NCBI GenBank assembly: GCA_002495885.1
Contig: DAHG01000062.1
Location: forward strand, 1-32,949
Direction of reading: 5' to 3'
Length of the DNA stretch: 32,949 nt
Origin: Methanocellaceae archaeon UBA148
GTDB taxonomy: Archaea > Halobacteriota > UBA148
The notes below the pieces were generated by a model, which was given only the letters and a program-made list of their open reading frames with translations, did no database searches and was not told where the DNA came from. A program made the translations under genes and the position numbers. Positions 7,590 to 16,187 of this stretch are shown piece after piece (within the stretch, counting starts at the first letter, position 1; each line of letters starts with the position of its first letter).

Positions 7590-7940
7590 CTAGGCGCGAT
7601 CGTTAACAAGACCTAATATCGTCTCTAGCTCTTTTTCTACAAGTGTGTATCGTTCCTTTGCGTATATCGACCTAAGTTCATCTTTTGTCTTTGGCATTAT
7701 GTCAGCAATACGGATGGCGATTTCTGGTTTCATTTTCTCTAGTTTTAGGAGAGCCTCTACTAAGGCACGGGATGACTCTGCACTGGTCTTTGCAAACTTA
7801 TTGGCGTGCTCAATTGCCCGCCTTTGCTCATATCTCAGCTCCTCCCCATTTTTCAGCCTTTCATCCTGAATTTTATTTAGGATGTTCTTTATCTCGGCAA
7901 GAGTCAATAGTTCCTCGCTTACAACTTCTTTTATGATCAT
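7590..7940 (-). CDS. rpoF: DNA-directed RNA polymerase subunit F (Rpb4)
   Basis: 116 residues, the usual length of archaeal RpoF. The N-terminal segment ISxxEL-like EEVLTLAEIKNIL region and the C-terminal HRDC-like helices ending AKERYTLVEKELETIL fit the family. With RpoE it forms the RNA polymerase stalk, which binds nascent RNA and helps promoter opening and termination. An AAGGTGA ribosome binding site precedes the ATG, which overlaps the L21e stop as ATGA. Transcription is with the ribosomal protein and rRNA-modification genes. Confidence 0.9.
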   Translation of the reverse strand: MIIKEVVSEELLTLAEIKNILNKIQDERLKNGEELRYEQRRAIEHANKFAKTSAESSRALVEALLKLEKMKPEIAIRIADIMPKTKDELRSIYAKERYTLVEKELETILGLVNDRA

Positions 7941-8227
7941 GAGTTCACCTTTTGGGGCTTAAGGTGATGTGGACAAACGATCAGCTCTTTGAACGTATCT
8001 CCATCACTCACTTCCAATATGTATGCCCTACCCCTTCGTCCTGTCACCTTGGCTGTTTTACCGTGAAATGAAGGATGAGGGGTACCTTTATGAACACTAG
8101 GGTCTATGGTGATGTGAACTCTTTGCCCTATCTCAAATTCCTGAATAGCCCTAGTTATGGGCGACATCCCTTTGTCTCTTATATCCTTTTTAAGCTTATA
8201 TCTAGTTTTTCTTTTTGAGCCTGGCAT
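7937..8227 (-). CDS. rpl21e: Large-subunit ribosomal protein L21e
   Basis: 96 residues from the ATG at 8227 (MPGSKRKTRYKLKKDIRDKG). Highly basic, with the L21e signature RVHITIDPSVHKGTPHPSFHGKTAKVTGRRGRA and C-terminal HLKPQK. Present in archaea and eukaryotes but not bacteria. The ATG at 8227 is preferred over an upstream one at 8239 because family members begin MPGSK or similar. It overlaps the pus10 3' end by 26 bases. Confidence 0.95.
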   Translation of the reverse strand: MPGSKRKTRYKLKKDIRDKGMSPITRAIQEFEIGQRVHITIDPSVHKGTPHPSFHGKTAKVTGRRGRAYILEVSDGDTFKELIVCPHHLKPQKVNS

Positions 8228-9512
8228 GTTTAACCCCAATGACGTCTAACTCTTTAACCAATACTTTAGTTCCGAGAAGTTCGGAAAGGTTCGGCTTTGT
8301 CCTTTCATCATCACCAGAAATCAGTTCCTTGACGTACAACCCAGATTCACACCTGATGCAAATAGTCGCGCCATCTGCATCCAGATCCATGAATTTGGCG
8401 AAGTGCACAGTTCTTGTTCTGACTTTGTCAGATCGCCGATGTGCTACCCTACTGGGCGTTCTTTGTTTGATTTTAGTGCATAATTTATCCAGTGAAGCTT
8501 TTAGTTCCTCCTCCGAAACTGCTTCACTAAATGTGAGTCTAACCCTATAAACTTTATCTGCATCGGCAGTTTTGACCTCTACTACCATTTTCTTTTCAAC
8601 GAATCTCAGCCCTTTTACCTCGATCCTATTCTCCGCCGATCTATTGATGCTGTTCTCTAGGTCTATCAGATCGAAATGCCGATAGAGTGGCTCTTTTACC
8701 TCCAACACGAAAGGTCTTCCTGTTCCGAGCATGAGTGCATCTATATCTTCACGTCCAGCGCCATGAAGTACGACATCCGTTCCCCCACTGGATTCTATTA
8801 CAGGGTCTTTCATCAGTCCCTCCACAGACGTTGTGTAAAGCGTCCCTTTGTAATCACAGTCTTCACATCCGTCACCTTGACACAGTGGGCAAGACCACCT
8901 CGTTTGTGGTATTCCTCTGGCAAGTTTCTTGTATCGGCCATATATGAACAAGGAACTGCTTTGCAATTCGACTTTGTCCTCTGCTAGATTAAGCAGGACG
9001 AAGATATCGGGTCGATCAAAATCAACCTCTTTATCGGTCTCTTCTTGAATCAATTTTCCGATCTCTCGATTCAATTCTGATTTGAGCGGTTCAGCCCATA
9101 TCGTGCTGGATGTTGCCGCCCATAGTATCTCCTCGTTCTCAGCAAGCAGTCCTGATACCTTTGTGCCGACAAGAAATGTATCATATTGGTATTTTTTAAG
9201 CAGCTCCAGTGACCGCTGAACCCAAATATCCAAACTCTGGAACAGATCGTTACAAAGCCAGCACTTCTCGTCAGTCCCATTAATGTTCAAAATGGTTCTA
9301 ACCTGTCGTGTGCACGGTGCAAGTCTTTTGAGGAGCGACGGGTCGCCTTCCTTAAACTTTTGATGACCAAGCATCGCTAAGGCAGTCTTTAATGCACTAC
9401 CTCTCTCCTTATTTGTCAGCCCAGTAGATAGCTTTGCAAACTGTCTTCCTAAACAATGGTCGCATATTGGACCCTCCTCCAAAATCCTAGTTGCAATATC
9501 AAGTAGGTTCAT
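8202..9512 (-). CDS. pus10: tRNA pseudouridine synthase Pus10
   Basis: About 436 residues. The enzyme makes pseudouridine 54 (and often 55) in archaeal tRNA T-loops. The N-terminal THUMP-containing accessory domain carries a zinc site, CDHCLGRQF near the start and CWLC further on. A second Cys cluster follows near the middle (CPLCQGDGCEDC). The catalytic module has HGAGREDIDALMLGTGRPF, in which the Asp of GREDID is the expected nucleophile, and the C-terminal LYVKELISGDD and PNLSELLG. A frame from a TTG at 9518 exists, but the ATG at 9512 directly after the purA stop is the likelier start. Confidence 0.95.
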   Translation of the reverse strand: MNLLDIATRILEEGPICDHCLGRQFAKLSTGLTNKERGSALKTALAMLGHQKFKEGDPSLLKRLAPCTRQVRTILNINGTDEKCWLCNDLFQSLDIWVQRSLELLKKYQYDTFLVGTKVSGLLAENEEILWAATSSTIWAEPLKSELNREIGKLIQEETDKEVDFDRPDIFVLLNLAEDKVELQSSSLFIYGRYKKLARGIPQTRWSCPLCQGDGCEDCDYKGTLYTTSVEGLMKDPVIESSGGTDVVLHGAGREDIDALMLGTGRPFVLEVKEPLYRHFDLIDLENSINRSAENRIEVKGLRFVEKKMVVEVKTADADKVYRVRLTFSEAVSEEELKASLDKLCTKIKQRTPSRVAHRRSDKVRTRTVHFAKFMDLDADGATICIRCESGLYVKELISGDDERTKPNLSELLGTKVLVKELDVIGVKHARLKKKN

Positions 9513-9514
9513 GA

Positions 9515-10519
9515 TCAATTACGTAAATCAATGGTCTGGGATATATTGGAGCCAGTTGAGAGTATCGTGATTGGTACACCGACGTCTTGCTCTGCATTAC
9601 TCACGAACTCTTTTATGGTATCGCTGAGACTATCATAGTCTGTAACGCCATGACAAGATGAATCGAGTTTGTCTAAACCTGTTAGAGCAACTTGTGTCGC
9701 ACCATTGATCTTAGCTGAATATTTTGCCATATGGCTATCCCACCTACCTATGCGTCTTTGTCTGCCAGTAACGGTGCCGTATTCTACAATGCCCATGCGT
9801 TTAGCCTCCTCTGGACTCACCTCAGTTGGAAAAGGTCCTTCACCAACCCGCGTTGGAAATGTCTTAAAAACGATTATTACGTCATCTACCCGAGTTGGGC
9901 CTATCCCGACATCAGCTGCGATCTGGGATGCCGTTATATCCTTTGATGTTACGTAGGGATACGTACCATAGAATAGCGATATCCCAAATCCTTGTGTTCC
10001 TTCTATAATTACCTTTTGGCCTGCATCAAGGGCATCGTTGATCTCTAGTGGAACATCCGTAATATAGGTATTTAACTCCTCGATTTCTTTTGCTTGTCGT
10101 GCGCACCTCATAACCCTGTCCTTATTGGCTGGCCCACAACCAGTGCCTGTGCTTCCTACTCCACTTGCCAACCATTTATTTTGTTTATCTTCGAGAATGT
10201 GTTTTTCCTCAATGAGGGTACACCTACCATCGATGCCAATTCTATCATGAACTTTAAATTCTTTTATTTCGCGCTCTAAGACACGGGGGTCGATCAAAAC
10301 ACCAGCTCCAATTAAAAGTCTAGCATCCTCGTAGATAAATCCTGAGGGAACCATTCTAACACCATGCTTTTGCTTGCCTTCTTCGACGGTATGCCCAGCA
10401 TTGGGGCCGACGCCACCTCTTGCTATTATGGATGGCTTATCTTTTAGGGCAAGATGTGCCACGATCTTACCTTTCCCTTCATCACCAAAAAATCCGCCGA
10501 CTATTATGGTAGACCCCAT
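9515..10519 (-). CDS. purA: Adenylosuccinate synthetase, short archaeal form
   Basis: 334 residues. It makes adenylosuccinate from IMP, aspartate and GTP, the first committed step to AMP. The N-terminal GGFFGDEGKGKIVAHLA P-loop with the catalytic Asp, GGVGPNAGHTV with the catalytic His, and the IEGTQGFGISLFYG and GRQRRIGRWD segments are all present. The length matches the shortened archaeal enzymes of about 340 residues rather than the 430-residue bacterial form. It heads the minus-strand cluster, divergent from alba; its stop is directly followed by pus10. Confidence 0.96.
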   Translation of the reverse strand: MGSTIIVGGFFGDEGKGKIVAHLALKDKPSIIARGGVGPNAGHTVEEGKQKHGVRMVPSGFIYEDARLLIGAGVLIDPRVLEREIKEFKVHDRIGIDGRCTLIEEKHILEDKQNKWLASGVGSTGTGCGPANKDRVMRCARQAKEIEELNTYITDVPLEINDALDAGQKVIIEGTQGFGISLFYGTYPYVTSKDITASQIAADVGIGPTRVDDVIIVFKTFPTRVGEGPFPTEVSPEEAKRMGIVEYGTVTGRQRRIGRWDSHMAKYSAKINGATQVALTGLDKLDSSCHGVTDYDSLSDTIKEFVSNAEQDVGVPITILSTGSNISQTIDLRN

Positions 10520-10656
10520 TATAACCTCTCCTTATTTAGCAACAGCCTCTTTAAGATTCCCTACTACATCAAGTTTTTCTTATTTCGGAGGAAAACATTA
10601 ATAATGAGGGTATTAAAATTAATAGCTAACATCAATAGTAATCTAGGTGGTCAAAG

Positions 10657-10950
10657 ATGTCAGAAACAAAGAGGTCAGAAGATAACGTGATATATGTCGG
10701 AAACAAACCTATCATGAATTACGTATTGGCAGCGGTTACGCAGTTCAACGATGGTGCAAACGAAGTTGCCATCAAGGCCAGAGGTAGGGCCATCAGCAGA
10801 GCAGTGGATACCGCTGAGGTAGTAAGAAACCGATTTATGACAGATGTCCAAGTAAAGGCTATTCAAATCGGGACTGAGAAGTTAGAAGGGGAAAAAGGTG
10901 AAAGCATCAACGTTTCATCTATCGAAATCTTCCTAAATAGGCCTTCTTAA
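10657..10950 (+). CDS. albA: DNA/RNA-binding protein Alba
   Basis: 97 residues. The Alba fold is recognisable from VIYVGNKPIMNYVLAAVTQF with the DNA-contacting and acetylatable N-terminal lysine region, IKARGRAISRAVDTAEVVRN, and the C-terminal strand NVSSIEIFLNRPS. Alba is an abundant dimeric chromatin and RNA-binding protein. A GGTGG element lies eight bases before the ATG. A pyrimidine-rich CTTTTTT run follows the stop within 20 bases and may end the transcript ahead of the convergent tRNA gene. Confidence 0.95.
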   Translation: MSETKRSEDNVIYVGNKPIMNYVLAAVTQFNDGANEVAIKARGRAISRAVDTAEVVRNRFMTDVQVKAIQIGTEKLEGEKGESINVSSIEIFLNRPS

Positions 10951-11072
10951 CTGGCTTTTTTAAATGAGTTGATACGAACCCTGTCGACCTCCACAGAGGT
11001 TCAGTCAGTTGAGGATATCGGTGGGGTGGGAGGACACCTAAAAGTAAGCAGCTAATATATACGGTACGGTAC

Positions 11073-11251
11073 GGGCCGAAAGGGATTTGAACCCTTGGCC
11101 GACGGGTCTCTCTCTAAGGAAAAACTGCTTCTGCAAGGGAGCCTCAGCACTTCTTCTTTGGATCTCATGCCTAAGGAGCATATTTTTTATATCTTGAATT
11201 CGCTCCCTTTGGTTAAGAGCCCGTTGCTCTACCTGACTAAGCTACCGGCCC
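11073..11251 (-). tRNA. tRNA-Lys(CUU) with a 106-nt intron
   Basis: Exon 1 (11251-11214) starts GGGCCGG and runs through the D-arm GCTT...GAGC and the 5' anticodon stem ACGGG to the loop CTCTTA, giving anticodon CTT. Exon 2 (11107-11073) supplies A38, CCCGT, the T-arm AAGGG-TTCAAAT-CCCTT and TCGGCCC. Acceptor pairing is complete with one G.U pair. The mature length is 73 nt with no encoded CCA. The intron (11213-11108) lies at the canonical 37/38 position and would be removed by the archaeal splicing endonuclease. It is much longer than most archaeal tRNA introns and contains a perfect 8-bp internal helix (11135-11142 with 11202-11209). Confidence 0.9.
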
Positions 11252-11356
11252 TGAAACATACTTATGGTCATTGTATTTAAACATTGACCGAAAGACGGAT
11301 AAGTGCATCTGGTGTTAGCATTCATTACCATGCAAAAGACACAGAAAAAGGAAAGA

Positions 11357-12793
11357 ATGCTAACTAAAAAAACGCCTAAATATGCCATTCTAGGTTGTGG
11401 CAGTGTCGGCTTTGCAGTTGCCAACGAGCTTAGGGCACAAGGTAAAGAATTCATCGTCATCGATAAAGACCCTCAACGAGTTGAAGCTCTTAGGGATCAA
11501 AAACTTGAAGCAATACAAGGCAACATCAGTGATCTCAAGGCATTGAAGGGGGCTAATCTGGAAAGGTTCGGAGCTGTGCTAATACTCAGTTCCGACGTTC
11601 AGGCAAATCAAAGTGCACTCAGGATTGTCCAAGAAATATCTCCTGTCATCAATACTGTGGTAAGGGCAATAGACCCAGTGACCAAGGAGAAATTAGAAGA
11701 TGCAGGTGCAGACATGGTCCTTCTTCCGTCCTCGATCATAGCAACTACTGCCATACAATATCTCGAGCGCGTCGAAGCCGTTCGACATGGGAGAGAGTTG
11801 CTCAAACTCTTAAAGGGAGTTGGGAGGGGCGGTAAGTTGGGGATTGTTATCCATGATAATCCAGATCCCGACGCAATCGCAAGTGGTTTGGCATTGAAAT
11901 ATATGGCAGAGTCTATTGGCATAGTTGCAGAGATACTTTCTCAAGGCGATATTGGTCACCAAGAAAACCGGGCATTCATAAACCTACTTAAGATCCAATT
12001 AAAACAAATCAGCGAATCGAATTTGAGTGACTTCAACAAAATTGCGCTTGTGGATACGGCTCTTCCAGGTGCAAATAATTCACTGCCAGCGGGCGTGAAG
12101 GTTGACATAATAATAGATCACCATCCCGTCGAGATCGAAAAAGTCGGCGCAACTTATTATGATATCCGCCCTAACATGGGCTCAACAGCTACTATAATGA
12201 CTGAGTATCTCCAGGAGTTGGGCATCTCGATTAGTAAAGAACTTGCAACTGCACTGCTTTACGGCATCAGAACCGATACGCATGAGTTCAAGATGGAGAC
12301 CGACCCCGCAGATTTGACGGCAGCAGCGTTTTTGTATCCTCTGGCAGATCACGACCTGCTCGGAAAGGTTGAGATGCCCTCGATGTCCACTGAAACGCTA
12401 GATATCTTGGGCGAGGCTATCCGAAGCAGGCGCATTAAAGGAAGCTATTTGATTTCGAATGTAGGTCTGATACGAGATCGAGATGCAATCCCTCAGGCTG
12501 CTGATTACCTCCTGAATCTTGAGGGAATAACGACTGTTATCGTGTTCGGACTTGGTGGTGAAAACATCTATATTTCCGGAAGGAGCAAAGACATCAGACT
12601 GAACATCGGAAATGCGATGAGGGTGGCTTTTGGGGATATTGGTTCTGCAGGCGGGCATTCTACAGCTGCTGCTGCACAGATTCCCTTGGGGGTTTTCAGT
12701 GGAGTGAAGGATAAACAAATGATCATGCGTTTGTCCGAAGAGGCAGTAATGAAAAGATTCTTGGCAGCAGTTGGTGAGAAAGAGGGCGAATAA
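11357..12793 (+). CDS. TrkA-N / DHH-DHHA1 phosphoesterase fusion
   Basis: About 478 residues. Residues 5-140 form a Rossmann TrkA-N (RCK) domain: YAILGCGSVGFAVANEL, the acidic VIDKDP, and GNISD. From about residue 155 a DHH phosphoesterase follows with DNPDPDAIASG, the DHH motif IIDHHPVE, and the C-terminal DHHA1 GSAGGHSTAAAAQIP. DHH enzymes of this type cleave nanoRNA, cyclic dinucleotides or pAp using Mn2+; the RCK part may sense NAD(H) or a nucleotide. The fusion is known in euryarchaea but its substrate is not settled. ATGs at 11330 and 11357 are possible starts; the latter has GGAAAG just before it. A TTTAAA box lies at about 11273-11280. Confidence 0.9.
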   Translation: MLTKKTPKYAILGCGSVGFAVANELRAQGKEFIVIDKDPQRVEALRDQKLEAIQGNISDLKALKGANLERFGAVLILSSDVQANQSALRIVQEISPVINTVVRAIDPVTKEKLEDAGADMVLLPSSIIATTAIQYLERVEAVRHGRELLKLLKGVGRGGKLGIVIHDNPDPDAIASGLALKYMAESIGIVAEILSQGDIGHQENRAFINLLKIQLKQISESNLSDFNKIALVDTALPGANNSLPAGVKVDIIIDHHPVEIEKVGATYYDIRPNMGSTATIMTEYLQELGISISKELATALLYGIRTDTHEFKMETDPADLTAAAFLYPLADHDLLGKVEMPSMSTETLDILGEAIRSRRIKGSYLISNVGLIRDRDAIPQAADYLLNLEGITTVIVFGLGGENIYISGRSKDIRLNIGNAMRVAFGDIGSAGGHSTAAAAQIPLGVFSGVKDKQMIMRLSEEAVMKRFLAAVGEKEGE

Positions 12794-13513
12794 TTACATC
12801 TCAATCAACAACTCCTTAATGAGTTTTTTCCCCTCCTCTGTACTGAATAGCGGTATTTCCCAATCTTGAATGACTTTACCCCTCCTAGAGAGTACTCCTA
12901 GATGCTTTTTGGGGTCATATCCGGGCTTTTGGTATATTTCTTTACGTATTAGGACCCCGCGCCTCTGCCATGTTGGGGTCTCAGCCAAGTTGATACCCCT
13001 CTCAAACAACATGTCATGTATCTCTTTCGAATCCATACCTTCCATATTAAGCGCTGCAGCCCGCTTAGATAAACCATCCTCTAGCAACGCATAATATCCA
13101 TATGAGTTGACATGGTTTCTCCATGCTTCCGCTTGGCGTAGCTCCAAATATTTGTGAACGTCCTGCTCTGAAAGCGGGATAACCCTAGCATCAAAAGAAA
13201 TCGTTGTTTTTAGTGTTAAAGATAATGCGCTTGCTAAGAAAGAAGAGACGACTGAATCCAATTTTTCAATTCTTCCCTGAAAAGGAATTTTTAGGAAAAA
13301 TAGATTAATTTCATCTGAAAATATATATGCAAACCTTGGATTCAACCCACTCTCTCTCATGAGAAGTTCAGTGGCATCTGCCATTGCAGCTATAAACCTT
13401 TTATCATATGGTTTTTTGAAGTTTTTGAGTAACTTCTTGAAATTTCTTCCATCTACACGGATGGCAATTGGAGGCACAGCTCTGATATTTGAATAAATCT
13501 CTCTATCTTTCAT
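12794..13513 (-). CDS. thg1: Archaeal Thg1-like 3'-5' tRNA polymerase (tRNA-His guanylyltransferase family)
   Basis: 239 residues. The palm domain resembles canonical DNA polymerases: RVDGRNFKKLLKNF carries the first metal-binding Asp and YIFSDEINLFF the second acidic motif. HVNSYGYYALLEDGLS and the C-terminal ETPTWQRRGVLIRKE match the family. Thg1 adds G-1 to tRNA-His; archaeal relatives can also extend or repair tRNA 5' ends using the 3' strand as template. No tRNA-His gene is in the window. Convergent with the DHH gene and 3 bases downstream of the PRC-barrel gene. Confidence 0.92.
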   Translation of the reverse strand: MKDREIYSNIRAVPPIAIRVDGRNFKKLLKNFKKPYDKRFIAAMADATELLMRESGLNPRFAYIFSDEINLFFLKIPFQGRIEKLDSVVSSFLASALSLTLKTTISFDARVIPLSEQDVHKYLELRQAEAWRNHVNSYGYYALLEDGLSKRAAALNMEGMDSKEIHDMLFERGINLAETPTWQRRGVLIRKEIYQKPGYDPKKHLGVLSRRGKVIQDWEIPLFSTEEGKKLIKELLIEM

Positions 13514-13516
13514 TTT

Positions 13517-13786
13517 TTAGGGGGTTACTCTTGTTTTTGCTTCTTGCTTAATGCGGCCAGTTGTTTGCTTTATAACGATAACATCTCCAACCGAGAGCAC
13601 CCATCTATACGGGATGATGATGCCCCTACTCTGGACCTCAAATAAATCTGGATTAACATCAGAAACAGCCAACCCAGTTACCATCCTATCATCTGCATCA
13701 AGCACCACGTCGTTGACTTTTCCAACGCGTTTCCCCTGATCCGTGTAAACATCCAAGCCAAATAGAGACGTTATTTCTGCCCTCAT
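13517..13786 (-). CDS. PRC-barrel domain protein, possible CdpB-like division factor
   Basis: About 89 residues from the ATG at 13786 (RAEITSLFGLDVYTDQGKR), preceded by a GGTGGAGAT ribosome binding site; a longer frame from 13810 is less likely. The single PRC-barrel has the motif GKRVGKVNDVVLDADDRMV and the second-strand IIIPYRWVLSVGDVIVI. Small archaeal PRC-barrel proteins include CdpB1/CdpB2, which link SepF to the division ring, and RimM-related rRNA factors. A sepF gene lies 5.4 kb away, which makes the division role attractive, but the sequence alone does not settle it. Confidence 0.8.
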   Translation of the reverse strand: MRAEITSLFGLDVYTDQGKRVGKVNDVVLDADDRMVTGLAVSDVNPDLFEVQSRGIIIPYRWVLSVGDVIVIKQTTGRIKQEAKTRVTP

Positions 13787-13821
13787 ATCTATCCTATCTC
13801 CACCTACCATATGAACTATGA

Positions 13822-13872
13822 AGATATATAGTTTATTAGACTATCGTCTATATATCTTATTAGACTATTACC
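13822..13872. promoter_or_regulatory. Divergent promoter with repeated TTATTAGACTAT boxes
   Basis: Between the PRC-barrel and protease genes, TTATTAGACTAT occurs twice (13833-13844 and 13857-13868, 24 bases apart). The first copy forms part of the palindrome TAGAC-tatc-GTCTA (13837-13850). TATATATC-type boxes face both ways. This looks like an operator overlapping two promoters; the regulator is unknown. Confidence 0.45.
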
Positions 13873-15021
13873 ATGAACGAAGAAATGAAAACATCAATAC
13901 AATTGGGAAAGATAATCGGGATACCTATAAGGTTGCATATCAGCTTCCTTTTGATATTGCCTCTGTTCGCATATGCATTTGCGACGACAAATACGCCCTC
14001 CGGAGAATGGATGCAGTCACATACATGGGGCCTATTAAACACTCCCATCGGCTTTGGTGGCATAGGGGATTCGCTAATAAGATATGTTTCTGGCACGATT
14101 GTAACCCTTCTATTATTCTCTTGCGTCCTGTTGCATGAGCTAGGACATTCATATATGGCAAAGAAGCATGGAATAGGGATTAAAAGCATAACATTGATAA
14201 TATTCGGTGGGATCTCTTCTATGGAGGAGATCCCCCCCGATCCTAGGATAGAATCAAAGGTCTCTGTAGCGGGTCCAAGTGTTAGCTTGGCGATTGGGCT
14301 GAGTTTTTATTTTGTATATGGTTTACTCGAATTCGTTTCACTTGGTATTGTGAGGATCTCTGTTGGAATGCTTGCCTTTTACAACTTCCTATTATGTGGA
14401 TTTAATCTTCTGCCTGCGTTCCCGATGGATGGGGGGCGCCTGCTACGCTCTTGGCTAGCCAAGAGAATGTCCTATGTAGATGCAACGAATAAAGCAGTAT
14501 CGGTTGGAAAAACCTTCGCACTTATCATGGGTATGTTCGGTCTTTTTTATGGCGGCTTTTGGTTTATTTTAATAGCTTTCTTCGTCTATATCGGTGCCTC
14601 AGAGGAGAAGAAAGCCACGGAGGTCACAGTGGCCTTAAGAGGAGTCAAAGTTCGGGATATAATGACCGCAGATGTGCAAATAGTCAAACCAGATATGTTG
14701 GTCAGCGAGCTTGTTGATTTGATGTTCAAGGAAAAACATATGGGCTATCCTGTCGTAGATGGTAACGTAATCGGGATCGTTACATTTAACGACATTCGGC
14801 AAATTCCGTCAGACAAACGAGATTCTATATATGTAGCCAATATAATGACTCATGAAGTAATTTCTGTCCAACCAGACGATGATGCGATCACTGCTCTAAA
14901 ACTGCTATCAAAACATGACATTGGCAGATTGATAGTTATGGAAGATGGTGTTATGGTCGGGATCGTGTCTAGGGCTGACTTGGTGAGGTCATTGGAACTC
15001 TTGGGTCAAATGAAACTATGA
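13873..15021 (+). CDS. M50 site-2-type membrane metalloprotease with CBS domains
   Basis: 382 residues. Membrane segments lie at about 21-38, 72-87, 135-160, 160-180 and 215-235. The zinc-binding HELGH is at residues 88-92 and the third ligand motif FPMDGGRLLRS at about 183-193. Two C-terminal CBS domains follow (from VRDIMTADVQIV at about 257 and from ANIMTHEVISV at about 318). Intramembrane proteases of this group cleave membrane-bound substrates such as anti-sigma-like or transporter proteins; the CBS pair probably senses adenine nucleotides. Its stop overlaps the TraB gene start as ATGA, so the two membrane proteins are co-translated. Confidence 0.93.
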   Translation: MNEEMKTSIQLGKIIGIPIRLHISFLLILPLFAYAFATTNTPSGEWMQSHTWGLLNTPIGFGGIGDSLIRYVSGTIVTLLLFSCVLLHELGHSYMAKKHGIGIKSITLIIFGGISSMEEIPPDPRIESKVSVAGPSVSLAIGLSFYFVYGLLEFVSLGIVRISVGMLAFYNFLLCGFNLLPAFPMDGGRLLRSWLAKRMSYVDATNKAVSVGKTFALIMGMFGLFYGGFWFILIAFFVYIGASEEKKATEVTVALRGVKVRDIMTADVQIVKPDMLVSELVDLMFKEKHMGYPVVDGNVIGIVTFNDIRQIPSDKRDSIYVANIMTHEVISVQPDDDAITALKLLSKHDIGRLIVMEDGVMVGIVSRADLVRSLELLGQMKL

Positions 15022-16187
15022 ATCCAGATATCATCATCATCGGAACTGCGCATGTCTCTGATAAAAGCATCGAGGAAGTGCGATCAACCATCGATCGAGA
15101 AAAACCAAATGTTGTTGCTGTGGAACTATGTCCTAGGAGATATAAAGCGCTTAAAGGCGAAATGCAAACGGAGCCATTGATAAAAGATGTTTTAAATGGA
15201 GGATACCTCCTGCTGGTCCAATGGCTTCTTGCATGGATACAAACTAAGATTGCCTCTGAGAAAGGCGTGGAGCCGGGTGCGGAGATGAAATCCGCGATAG
15301 AGATCGCAGAGAAAACCGGCGCAAGCATAGCTCTCATAGATCGGGATATAGGCATAACGCTACGACGATTTTGGAGCAGAATGACTTTTTTTGAGAGAAT
15401 ACGGATGTTTTTTGCCCTGATCAGCGCATCTTTTGGAGAGAGAAAAGAGATCGATATGGAAACGATCACAGAGGAAGACGTAGTTACTCAGCTCGTATCC
15501 GAGCTACGATCTTTCTCGCCTAGTGCGGCGAAGGTTCTCGTAGACGAGAGGGATGCATATATCGCTGGAAATCTTTTAAATGCTGCTAAGGGCGGTAAAG
15601 TAGTTGCAGTCATTGGTGCGGGTCATAGAAAAGGCGTAGAAAACTTTCTTGCACATCCAGAGCTAATCCCTCCATTTGAAGAGCTGGTGCACATCCCCAA
15701 GAAACTAAACGTGATGAAATTCCTTGGTGTCCTGGTGATGCTGAGCATCCTCATGACGTTTGTGCTTTTGGTCATGTCGGTTCCGTTGGAAAAATTGCTC
15801 GTAGCTCTGGGATATTGGTTTATAATAACAGGCACACTTAGCGGATTGGGGGCTCTTCTCGCTGGAGCTCATCCTTTATCCATAGCAACTGCATTTGGAG
15901 TAGCGTGGCTGACAACACTACATCCTTTCTTGGCTGCTGGTTGGTTTGCTGGACTGGCTGAGGCATATGTGAGAAAGCCCACAAGTAATGATTTTAAGAG
16001 GATGATGGGTGCTGAAACCCTTGATGATTTACGAAAAAATCGATTGTTTAGGGTTATACTGGTTGCAGCTCTCGCGAACATAGGGAGTGCAATCGGAACT
16101 TTCGTAAGCATATTCGTTGTTTTACATATGACAGGCATTGACCCAAGGGCTATCCTCGAACATGCATTTTCAATAATAATAGGATGA
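15018..16187 (+). CDS. TraB/PrgY-type membrane protein
   Basis: 389 residues. The N-terminal TraB (Tiki/GumN-like) domain has IIIIGTAHVSDKSIEEV, VAVELCPRRYKAL, and the later VIGAGHRKGV. These contain the GTAH and GxGH histidines thought to bind metal in this putative protease superfamily. The C-terminal third has about four membrane helices (roughly residues 235-255, 260-285, 285-315 and 345-380). The biological substrate of archaeal members is unknown. It overlaps the M50 protease gene by four bases, suggesting a shared membrane quality-control task; this link is inference. Confidence 0.9.
   Translation: MNPDIIIIGTAHVSDKSIEEVRSTIDREKPNVVAVELCPRRYKALKGEMQTEPLIKDVLNGGYLLLVQWLLAWIQTKIASEKGVEPGAEMKSAIEIAEKTGASIALIDRDIGITLRRFWSRMTFFERIRMFFALISASFGERKEIDMETITEEDVVTQLVSELRSFSPSAAKVLVDERDAYIAGNLLNAAKGGKVVAVIGAGHRKGVENFLAHPELIPPFEELVHIPKKLNVMKFLGVLVMLSILMTFVLLVMSVPLEKLLVALGYWFIITGTLSGLGALLAGAHPLSIATAFGVAWLTTLHPFLAAGWFAGLAEAYVRKPTSNDFKRMMGAETLDDLRKNRLFRVILVAALANIGSAIGTFVSIFVVLHMTGIDPRAILEHAFSIIIG

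Noticed and set aside
11108..11213. C/D-box guide RNA in the tRNA-Lys intron
   Set aside because: ATGAGA and CTGA are only weak box matches and no guide-length spacing to a second pair is visible.
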